DNA from: Clostridiaceae bacterium
Lineage (GTDB): Bacteria > Bacillota > Clostridia > Saccharofermentanales > DTU023
Reading direction: 5' to 3'
NCBI GenBank assembly: GCA_012511185.1
Contig: JAAZGN010000123.1
Location: forward strand, 1 to 13,969
Length of the DNA: 13,969 bases
The notes below the pieces were generated by a model, which searched no databases, was not told the origin of the DNA, and saw only the letters and a list, made by a program, of their open reading frames with translations. Each line of letters begins with the position of its first letter. Position 1 is the stretch's first letter. Position numbers and translations under genes: made by a program. Positions 8,245 to 13,969 of this stretch are shown here, in pieces.

Positions 8245-9590
8245 TCGCCCAGGAGTTCAGACAACGGCGGAATCGCTACCTTGTTGCCAACGAAAAGATT
8301 GTTGACACTCATGTCGTTATACTCGGCCAGCCGTTCACAAAGCGACTCGCTCGCCCTGTCATAGTATCGCAAACAGATGCCCCACCAGGTATCGCCGGCC
8401 ACGACAAGATGAATTTGTCCCTCTGGTTGGGTCGGCCCGGCTTCCGTTGTCGTCGTCGCGGTTGTGGTTGTCGGCACGGTCGTTTCCACCGGAATAACAA
8501 GCGGTGTGCTCGTACTCGGTTCGGTTTCTTCCGCTGGCTTCTTGCCGCCCGTCAGCAGCTTGATCAATGCGACAATACAGACGACAATGATGGCCAGCAA
8601 AATAGCGTAAAAGACCAGGCGCCTTTTTCCATCCGGCCGCCCTTTCCTTCTTTTTCCGTAGCCGTCATCAAAATCATCGTAATCGCCATAGGGATCGTAA
8701 TCGCGACCTGCCCCGTCCAGGTCGTCGCCGGTATCCCAGCTGCCCTGCCGGTCGTAGTCGTCGTACCGCGCAGAATCACCCCGGCTTCTGTTTTGCGCAG
8801 CTGTCGAGTAGGCAAATACCGGCAAGTCACCCTCTCCAGCCAAGGACGGGCTGTCTTCATGATAGCCGCCACTTGCCAGGGTGTCCCAGCCTGCTGCCGT
8901 ATCGGCTGAAGAGTAACCGTCCTCGTAATCATCATGATAGGCCGGACCGGCATGGTGCCCCATTCCCGGGACGATCGCCTCAAATGGCTCGGTGGCTTCG
9001 CTCACCGGCGGCAAAGACGGCAGGGACCTTCCGTCCGCTCCGCCGCCATCATCCTGTTCAGACGCATGTTGCCTGGCACGATCCACCATATCTTGCCGTT
9101 CGTACCGTTGAGTCGAAGCCAGTACGGGTTCCGTTACTTCCTTGGCAGGGGCGATGACAGGCTCCATAGCCTGGGTCGCGAAACGACCCAGACTGAACTT
9201 CGAAGCCGGTTCGATTGTTTTGATACTGTCAACCTTGGATACCGTGACCTGAATCGGAATACCCGGCATTTGGGAGGCTGCTGCGGTCATTAGCAAACCC
9301 GCTGCATCCATGGGATCCTCTGCCTCCGTGAGATGCCTCATGAATTCTTTCTGCCCGATGACATCGAACATCTCACCGTTGCACAAGACGATGACATCGC
9401 CTTCTTCAACCTGGGCGATGTTGGAATAGCGGATGGCTCCGGCCTCGCCTGCGATGAAGTCTTCCATTCCCTCAACTGCGTCGCCGTAAAGATCAACTGC
9501 ATCCATTTTCCCGGCATTGCCGGTCAGCGGATAAAGCACATCCTGCCTGTATATGAAGGCCAGTCCTTCCCCCACTGTAACGGCCGCCAT
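8241..9590 (-). CDS. PP2C-like pseudophosphatase C-terminal half, membrane helix and LysM domain
   Basis: The 449-residue reading frame is the downstream part of a frame that continues unbroken to 9983 except for one TAA at 9642-9644. Residues 1-120 follow the second half of a PP2C serine/threonine phosphatase: VTVGEGLAFIYR (4-15) stands where GDSRAYLYR is expected, GDVIVLCNGEMFDVI (64-78) where the SDGL motif lies, and IPIQVTVSKV (111-120) where DNxTxVVV is expected. The metal-binding aspartates are replaced, so catalysis is unlikely. An acidic, Tyr/Gly-rich linker (about 216-312) and a basic patch (313-324) precede one helix (about 325-346). A Pro/Thr-rich stalk (358-389) and a LysM peptidoglycan-binding domain (about 394-440) follow. 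The positive-inside rule puts the N-terminus in the cytoplasm and LysM outside. The ATG at 9590 is the first start after the TAA and has only a weak AGGG upstream. Confidence 0.75.
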   Translation of the reverse strand: MAAVTVGEGLAFIYRQDVLYPLTGNAGKMDAVDLYGDAVEGMEDFIAGEAGAIRYSNIAQVEEGDVIVLCNGEMFDVIGQKEFMRHLTEAEDPMDAAGLLMTAAASQMPGIPIQVTVSKVDSIKTIEPASKFSLGRFATQAMEPVIAPAKEVTEPVLASTQRYERQDMVDRARQHASEQDDGGGADGRSLPSLPPVSEATEPFEAIVPGMGHHAGPAYHDDYEDGYSSADTAAGWDTLASGGYHEDSPSLAGEGDLPVFAYSTAAQNRSRGDSARYDDYDRQGSWDTGDDLDGAGRDYDPYGDYDDFDDGYGKRRKGRPDGKRRLVFYAILLAIIVVCIVALIKLLTGGKKPAEETEPSTSTPLVIPVETTVPTTTTATTTTEAGPTQPEGQIHLVVAGDTWWGICLRYYDRASESLCERLAEYNDMSVNNLFVGNKVAIPPLSELLGD

Positions 9591-9641
9591 CTCGCCGTCC
9601 CTGAGGGTGACCCCTGCGAAATAAGGCGCGCGAGACGTCTC

Positions 9642-9644
9642 TTA
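9642..9644 (-). other. In-frame TAA splitting the PP2C-like gene
   Basis: The codons upstream (from ATG 9983) and downstream (to 8241) are in the same frame. Seventeen sense codons lie between this TAA and the next ATG, reading ETSRAPYFAGVTLRDGE, which fits the PP2C strand before the GDSR-like motif. The stop therefore looks like a nonsense change, or a sequencing error, in one ancestral gene. Confidence 0.65.
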
Positions 9645-9983
9645 AGTTAGTTTCAAGCCGCCCGTGACATCGAGGGCTGTTTCGGCCAGGTCATTGATAT
9701 CGGTATCAATGTCTCCCGTCTCGGACATCACCTGGTCGGCAAGTCGCCGGAGGGGTTCCTGCCAGGTAAGCTGGCGGGACCGCGTGTCCGATGGGTAGGC
9801 GAATACAGATACTAAAAAACCCCGCGCCTCGCGGTCAATGGTGTTATTAACCGCACGCAGTTCCCTTTTCCCTGGAAATCTGCCGTCAAGACAGTATGCA
9901 TCCGCCACGCCTTCAACGGGATAATAACGGGCGTTGACCGTCGTGAACAAACGCGTCGTGGTCGGCGCCGGTGCCTTAGCCAT
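9642..9983 (-). CDS. PP2C-like pseudophosphatase, N-terminal fragment
   Basis: The 113-residue frame begins at an ATG with a strong AGGAGG (9995-9990) 6 nt upstream, so this is the genuine translation start of the locus. The segment GFLVSVFAYPSDTRSRQL (55-72) occupies the place of the PP2C VADGMGGH motif but lacks its Asp-Gly pair, and the N-terminal RxxNED motif is also not evident. The frame ends at TAA just before the strand leading to the GDSR-like site, far short of a complete PP2C domain of about 230-260 residues. As written it would yield only a fragment. The continuation is in the same frame from 9641 downward. I infer a single ancestral gene of about 580 codons. Homology to PP2C rests on pattern and order of elements, not on conserved catalytic residues. 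Confidence 0.6.
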   Translation of the reverse strand: MAKAPAPTTTRLFTTVNARYYPVEGVADAYCLDGRFPGKRELRAVNNTIDREARGFLVSVFAYPSDTRSRQLTWQEPLRRLADQVMSETGDIDTDINDLAETALDVTGGLKLT

Positions 9984-10004
9984 AAGATGCCTCCTGCAAA
10001 ATAT

Positions 10005-10013
10005 TTAATATCA
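10005..10013 (-). promoter_or_regulatory. Possible extended -10 promoter for the PP2C/LysM locus
   Basis: On the minus strand TG (10013-10012), one base, then TATTAA (10010-10005) lie in the only AT-rich patch between the ispD terminator and the AGGAGG of this gene. No -35 is recognisable. Weak match. Confidence 0.3.
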
Positions 10014-10054
10014 AACCTGAGTGTGCGCTCCTGCTGTTTCTGACAGTTTAACAC

Positions 10055-10086
10055 AAAAAACGCGGATAAGACTGCCGGGGATCCGC
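10055..10086 (-). terminator. Intrinsic terminator after ispD
   Basis: On the minus strand GCGGAT (10067-10062) would pair as ATCCGC with its partner at 10086-10081 around a 13-nt loop, and TTTTTT (10060-10055) follows one base after the stem. It lies 18 nt beyond the ispD stop and closes the radA-ispD unit. Confidence 0.65.
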
Positions 10087-10103
10087 CGGTGGCATCAACC
10101 GGT

Positions 10104-10829
10104 TCAGGTGATGCAACAAGCCTCCGCGAATAAGATATCTTCCGGTGTCGTTATCTTAATGTTGAGTGGATCACCCTTGATCAAGCGCACAGGAAAGCCG
10201 ATCCGGATCAAGAGTTCCAGATCATCCGTGACCTTGACATTTTCTTTTTCGGCCAGCTCCGCTGCGTTTAAGAGAAGATCAAGATCGGCTCCCTGGGGCG
10301 TTTGCGTGGCAAGCAGACGTTCGCGCGGCATGGTCCGAACGATCGACCGGCCTGTCTCATCCATAAAACGGATGGTGTCCTTGACCGGAACCGCGGGAGC
10401 TGCCCCGCAGTGAAACCGCCCGATTGTATCAAGCAGGCCGGTGATCGTTTCGACCGGAAGAAAACACCGCGCCGCGTCATGAATCAAAGCGATGACCCTT
10501 CCCGATCCGGCCTCGTCTGCCATTTCCCCTGCAGCCCTCAGGCCCAGCAAGGCTGAGGCCTGTCTGGTCTCCCCCCCTGAAACGACACAGAAACGGTGAC
10601 CGGTGAATGACCCTGCCAGAAGCGAACCGATACGGTCTCTCTCGCTTGGACTGACAACAACGATCATGGAGGAGACCGCAGGGTGATTAAACAGACAGCG
10701 TGCCGCGCGTTCCAAAATCGTAATACCGCCAATCTTATGGAACACCTTGTTCCCGCCGCCGCCCAGGCGGCTGCCACGGCCGGCAGCAAGTAATATTGCG
10801 ATCATTTCCACGGACATGTCTTCCATCAT
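10104..10829 (-). CDS. ispD: 2-C-methyl-D-erythritol 4-phosphate cytidylyltransferase
   Basis: The 241-residue enzyme attaches CMP to methylerythritol phosphate, the third step of the MEP route to isopentenyl diphosphate. The nucleotide loop LAAGRGSRLG (14-23) with N27-K28, GGETRQAS (85-92), IHDAAR (116-121), PVKDTI (148-153), TQTPQG (175-180), TDD (201-203) and the C-terminal NIKITTPEDI (223-232) all fit IspD. The usual proline after HDAAR is Cys122. The farthest ATG is given, 2 nt after the radA stop; an ATG at 10817, just after GGAAGAC, would remove four residues and is equally plausible. It is the second gene of radA-ispD and is followed by a terminator. ispF, often next to or fused with ispD, is not here. 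Confidence 0.95.
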   Translation of the reverse strand: MMEDMSVEMIAILLAAGRGSRLGGGGNKVFHKIGGITILERAARCLFNHPAVSSMIVVVSPSERDRIGSLLAGSFTGHRFCVVSGGETRQASALLGLRAAGEMADEAGSGRVIALIHDAARCFLPVETITGLLDTIGRFHCGAAPAVPVKDTIRFMDETGRSIVRTMPRERLLATQTPQGADLDLLLNAAELAEKENVKVTDDLELLIRIGFPVRLIKGDPLNIKITTPEDILFAEACCIT

Positions 10830-10831
10830 TT

Positions 10832-12232
10832 TTACAAACTGCTTTCCTTTGAAAAAAGCAAATCATAGGCCTCATTCAACTCACTCACGTAATAGACTTT
10901 GACGTCTTCCTTCTTTTCAAACCGGCGCAAGTTGGATTTAGCCGAGGCGGGGATGACAAAATGGTTCCTGCCGGCTCTGTAAGCTTCCTCGAGCGAGTCA
11001 GCAATCCGGGGGACGGAACGGATCTCCCCTGTGAGCCCTACCTCTCCGAGCACCACTGCGTCAACCGAAACCGGCTCATCACGCAGGCTGGAAAGCAGGG
11101 CAACCAGGATGGCAAGATCGACGGATGTCCCTTTGATCCGAAGTCCCCCCGTCACGTTGACATAGGCGTCAAGCACACTCATATCAATTTTTGTTTTCTT
11201 CTCGGCAACTGCCATCAGCATGACCAGCCTGGACCTGTCAATCCCCTGGGTCATCCGGATGGGGGTTCCGTAATTTGACTGAACGGTTAAAGCCTGTATC
11301 TCAATCAGAAGAGGGCGTGTCCCCTCCAGTACGGCGCTGATAACGGAACCGGAGACATTTTTTGCTTTGCCGTCCAAAAACAAGCTGGTCGCCTGGTCGA
11401 CCGACAGGAGTCCTTTTTCCGTCATCTCAAATATACCGATCTCCCCGGTCGAGGCAAAACGATTCTTGACCGCGCGCAGGATACGGAGCGGGCTCTCTTT
11501 TTCCCCTTCAAAATATAAAACCGTGTCGACCATGTGCTCGAGCACGCGGGGCCCTGCGATGGCTCCTTCCTTGGTCACATGACCCGTCAGGATGATGGTG
11601 ATGTCATGCGTTTTGGCAAGCCTCAAAAATCCCATTCCCGCCTCGCGTACCTGCGCTACTGAACCGGGTGCTGAAGGCAGCTCATTCGAGTAAACGGTCT
11701 GGATGGAATCAATGACTGCGACGGATGGCTTATGCAAGGTCAATACTTCTTCGATAGCGGAAAACTTTGTAGTCGTAAAAAGAGGGATGTTTTTATCTGA
11801 AAGACCCAGTCTTTCGTAACGCAGTCCGATCTGGGAGGCCGACTCCTCCCCACTGACATAGAGCACATTCGCGAAATCGCAGTTGCCTAGAATTTGGAGG
11901 GCAAGTGTTGACTTGCCGATCCCCGGATCACCGCCGAGCAGCACAAGCGATCCCCGGACCAGGCCACCGCCCAGGACGCGGTCCAGTTCTGCGATTGAAC
12001 TTGCTTGTTTCACCTCCTGTTTGACCTGAATACTGGAGAGATTGATCAACTCATGCCCCCCCGTCGCTTCCTGTGGCTGAAGCCAACTCCCGGACCGGTC
12101 TCCGGCCTTTGTGGCAGCTTCCTTCATGGCGAAAAACGAGTTCCAGGCGCCGCATGAAGGGCATTTGCCAAGCCAGCCGCTCGTTTCGTGGCCGCATTCC
12201 TCACAAACGTACATTTTCTTTACCTTCGCCAT
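10832..12232 (-). CDS. radA: DNA repair protein RadA/Sms
   Basis: The 466-residue protein is the RecA-like, DnaB-type ATPase that promotes branch migration of recombination intermediates. It has an N-terminal four-cysteine zinc finger (C10, C13, C25, C28), Walker A GGDPGIGKST (100-109), a Walker B strand VAVID (171-175) and the RadA-specific KNRF motif at 256-259. A Lon-protease-like C-terminal domain starts near residue 345 and includes GGLRIKGTS (362-370) and GEVGLTGEI (396-404). The motif normally reads KNRFG; here the fifth residue is Ala260. Length is typical (about 450-460). The ATG is directly preceded by AGGAGGGA. In Bacillus disA follows radA; here ispD follows at once. It is divergent from the acyl-CoA synthetase gene. 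Confidence 0.97.
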   Translation of the reverse strand: MAKVKKMYVCEECGHETSGWLGKCPSCGAWNSFFAMKEAATKAGDRSGSWLQPQEATGGHELINLSSIQVKQEVKQASSIAELDRVLGGGLVRGSLVLLGGDPGIGKSTLALQILGNCDFANVLYVSGEESASQIGLRYERLGLSDKNIPLFTTTKFSAIEEVLTLHKPSVAVIDSIQTVYSNELPSAPGSVAQVREAGMGFLRLAKTHDITIILTGHVTKEGAIAGPRVLEHMVDTVLYFEGEKESPLRILRAVKNRFASTGEIGIFEMTEKGLLSVDQATSLFLDGKAKNVSGSVISAVLEGTRPLLIEIQALTVQSNYGTPIRMTQGIDRSRLVMLMAVAEKKTKIDMSVLDAYVNVTGGLRIKGTSVDLAILVALLSSLRDEPVSVDAVVLGEVGLTGEIRSVPRIADSLEEAYRAGRNHFVIPASAKSNLRRFEKKEDVKVYYVSELNEAYDLLFSKESSL

Positions 12233-12264
12233 TCCCTCCTCATTTCCCTGCCTTGTTCACCTCA

Positions 12265-12270
12265 AGTATA
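12265..12270 (-). promoter_or_regulatory. Possible radA -10 element
   Basis: On the minus strand TATACT lies about 33 nt upstream of the radA ATG. The best -35 at 17-18 bp spacing is poor (CTACCA or TACCAT), and it falls within the TACC/GGTA repeat cluster, which could place radA under the same control as the divergent gene. Confidence 0.4.
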
Positions 12271-12274
12271 GGGG

Positions 12275-12311
12275 ATACCAATTATTAATGGTAGAATACC
12301 CTCATTGGTAT
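12275..12311. repeat. Inverted-repeat cluster between radA and the acyl-CoA synthetase gene, candidate operator
   Basis: ATACCAAT (12275-12282) and ATTGGTAT (12304-12311) are exact inverted repeats. Between them TGGTA (12289-12293) and TACC (12297-12300) repeat the same core in alternating orientation, and GGTA-GAA-TACC is itself a small palindrome. The arms flank the candidate extended -10 of the plus-strand gene, as expected for a repressor site. The regulator is unknown; no regulator gene is in the window. Confidence 0.5.
12289..12297 (+). promoter_or_regulatory. Extended -10 promoter for the acyl-CoA synthetase gene
   Basis: TG (12289-12290), one base, then TAGAAT (12292-12297). No good -35. 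The predicted start near 12304 gives a leader of about 63 nt. That leader contains a possible small hairpin, GAACC (12347-12351) with GGTTC (12360-12364), which overlaps the ribosome-binding site. Confidence 0.45.
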
Positions 12312-12366
12312 TGTAACCCCTGCGGTGCCAGCCAAACGGCAACCGAGAACCGGACGGAGGGTTCCC

Positions 12367-13969
12367 ATGTACAAACAATTACCTAACCCGTCCATTGTGG
12401 ATCAAAGTTTTCAGGAGTCATTCGAAGTCCCCGATGAGACCATGTATTCCATTGTGGACAAGATGTGCCGGAAAAGGCCGGACGAACGGGCCTTATCCTA
12501 TCTTGGCGCACGGATGACCTACCATGAGCTTGGCTGTCAAATCGATGATTGTACACGAGGCCTCTTGGCACTGGGATTTGAAGCAGGCGATATTTTCGCC
12601 ATTTGCATGCCCAACACGCCGGAAACAGTCATTCTTTTCTACGCAGTCAACCGGATCGGCGGTATCTGCAACATGATCCACCCCCTTGCTCCGGCTGCCA
12701 ATGTCATGGAAATCGTCAGAGAGACAGCAAGCAAATACCTCTGCTTTCACGAGCTTTTCCTCGGCCGGCTTGCAGCTCCCGTTGAAAAAGAACGCGCGCA
12801 ATCACCCCTTGAGCATATTTTAATCGCTCCCATGGCCCGGTCAGCGGATCCCATCAGCCGCGCGGGGCTCTGGCTGACCAAGGCACGCAAGGCCAATAAA
12901 TTAATGCCCCGGGACGGAGCATGGATCCGTTGGAATGACATGCTGAACCGAGGACTTGGCAGAGATCTCCATCAATTGGAGGAAGCGTCCGACCCGGATC
13001 GCGTTTCGTCCTACTTGCACAGCGGCGGCACCACGGCTGAGGCCAAGACTATCATGCTGTCGGACCGCAACTTCAACGGAATCGCCTGTCAGATTTTTAG
13101 TGCCCTGGGTTATCCGATCGATTCGCCCCGTCCCCATGGACACGCGTTTGTCGATGTCCTCCCGCTCTTCCACGGCTTTGGCCTTTGCATCGGCATGCAC
13201 GCCATGCTGGTCAATGGCGCCTGCTCCATCCTGGTACCCCAGTTTTCAACTAAAGGATTGGCCTCCATCATCAGAAAACAAAAGCCGACCCTGATGGCCG
13301 GCGTACCGACCCTTTTCGAAGCGATCCTCAACGACCCCGTCATGAAAAAGATCGATTTCTCATGCTTCACTGCCATGTTCTGCGGCGGTGATTCGCTGAC
13401 GCCGGAACTGAAAGAGCGCTTTGACCGGTTCCTGGCTGAACACGGGTCATCCGCCCGTCTGCGGGAAGGTTACGGCCTGACCGAAACCGTCACCGTCTGC
13501 TGCCTGACTCACCATGTATCCTCCGACCGTAACGGCATCGGCCTGCCCCTGGCCAACATGAAAATGAAGATTGCGGACATGGAAACGGGTGAGCCCAAGC
13601 CCGACGGTGAAATTGGTGAAATCTTTGTCACAGGGCCGACCGTAATGAAGGGCTACCTCCACCAGGAAAAGGCAACCGCTGAGACCCTGGTCCATCATGA
13701 GGACGGCAAAATCTGGGTGAAAACAGGCGACCTCGGCTACCGTGACCCGGACGGTTTCTACCACTTCACCAGCCGTCTGAAGCGGATGATCAAGGTTTCT
13801 GGTGTCAATGTCTATCCCTTGCAGATCGAAAATATCATTGCGGAAATCCCCCAGGTCATTCAAGTGGCGGCGATCGGGATACCCCACCCCTACCAGATCC
13901 AGGCAGTCAAGGTCTTTTTAAGGGTAAAGGAAGAAACGGACCGGCAGTCCCTCGAAGAGCTGGTGAAAG
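12367..13969 (+). CDS. AMP-forming acyl-CoA synthetase-like enzyme, 3'-truncated by window edge
   Basis: The frame is open from ATG 12367 to the right edge (534 codons). It belongs to the ANL superfamily, which activates carboxylic acids as acyl-adenylates and usually transfers them to CoA. The phosphate loop HSGGTTAEAKTIMLS starts near residue 218, with Lys227 kept but the usual Gly-x-Pro replaced by Ala224 and Ala226. The adenine-site GYGLTET is at 368-374, and TGDLGYRDPDG begins at 453, followed by the hinge region SRLKRMIKVSG. The C-terminal catalytic lysine lies beyond the edge. No signal peptide is seen. GGAGGG about 5 nt upstream supports the start. The acid substrate cannot be read from the sequence; fatty or aromatic acids are both possible. 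It is divergent from radA, and its own downstream partners are outside the window. Confidence 0.9.
   Translation, partial: MYKQLPNPSIVDQSFQESFEVPDETMYSIVDKMCRKRPDERALSYLGARMTYHELGCQIDDCTRGLLALGFEAGDIFAICMPNTPETVILFYAVNRIGGICNMIHPLAPAANVMEIVRETASKYLCFHELFLGRLAAPVEKERAQSPLEHILIAPMARSADPISRAGLWLTKARKANKLMPRDGAWIRWNDMLNRGLGRDLHQLEEASDPDRVSSYLHSGGTTAEAKTIMLSDRNFNGIACQIFSALGYPIDSPRPHGHAFVDVLPLFHGFGLCIGMHAMLVNGACSILVPQFSTKGLASIIRKQKPTLMAGVPTLFEAILNDPVMKKIDFSCFTAMFCGGDSLTPELKERFDRFLAEHGSSARLREGYGLTETVTVCCLTHHVSSDRNGIGLPLANMKMKIADMETGEPKPDGEIGEIFVTGPTVMKGYLHQEKATAETLVHHEDGKIWVKTGDLGYRDPDGFYHFTSRLKRMIKVSGVNVYPLQIENIIAEIPQVIQVAAIGIPHPYQIQAVKVFLRVKEETDRQSLEELVK

Noticed and set aside
8456..8486. Trinucleotide-like repeat in the Thr codons of the LysM gene, considered as a phase-variable tract
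   Set aside because: The codons are mixed ACN/GCN and not a pure repeat, so slippage is unlikely; it is simply a Thr-rich stalk.
8136..8909. Plus-strand open frame of 257 codons across the alaS start and the LysM gene
   Set aside because: It runs antisense through the promoter, palindrome and Thr-rich LysM coding region, and its translation is low-complexity Val/Arg-rich with no domain.
9632..9646. Adjacent short palindromes GAGACGTCTC and CTTAAG next to the internal TAA, considered as an insertion or recombination scar
   Set aside because: The flanking reading frame is uninterrupted in length and phase and there is no target duplication, so chance restriction-like palindromes explain them.

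Overview
The window looks like a stretch of chromosome from an anaerobic Firmicute, most likely a Clostridia-class bacterium with moderately high GC (mid-50s percent by eye). The evidence is the long, divergent type of ribose-phosphate pyrophosphokinase known from Lachnospiraceae and Ruminococcaceae relatives, the cysteine-rich insertion typical of Firmicutes AlaRS, strong Shine-Dalgarno sites, and the engB/comEC, radA/ispD and alaS/HIT gene content. I see no phage, insertion sequence, CRISPR array, tRNA or rRNA. No gene-free stretch is longer than 300 bases; the longest gap is 134 bp, between radA and the acyl-CoA synthetase gene.

Layout. (1) 1-2559, minus strand: engB (ribosome-assembly GTPase), then comEC (DNA-uptake channel), which runs off the left edge. 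(2) 2609-5124, plus strand: two tandem paralogues of the long PRPP-synthetase family. The second has the expected active-site residues and the first has lost several of them. (3) 5139-8160, minus strand: alaS (GTG start) followed by a HIT-family protein gene, convergent with the PRPP pair. A perfect palindrome lies at the predicted alaS transcription start. (4) 8241-9983, minus strand: one reading frame interrupted by a single in-frame TAA. Read through, it encodes a degenerate PP2C-type phosphatase domain, an acidic/tyrosine-rich linker, one membrane helix, a Thr-rich stalk and a LysM domain. (5) 10104-12232, minus strand: radA then ispD, closed by a hairpin/T-tract terminator. (6) 12367-end, plus strand: an AMP-forming acyl-CoA synthetase-like gene, divergent from radA across a region dense in TACC/GGTA inverted repeats, truncated by the right edge.

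Most genes are housekeeping: ribosome assembly, PRPP supply for nucleotides, tRNA charging, recombination and isoprenoid precursors. The unusual parts are the PRPP-synthetase pair with one apparently dead partner, the LysM-tethered pseudophosphatase with its internal stop codon, and the palindromic control regions before alaS and between radA and the synthetase gene.
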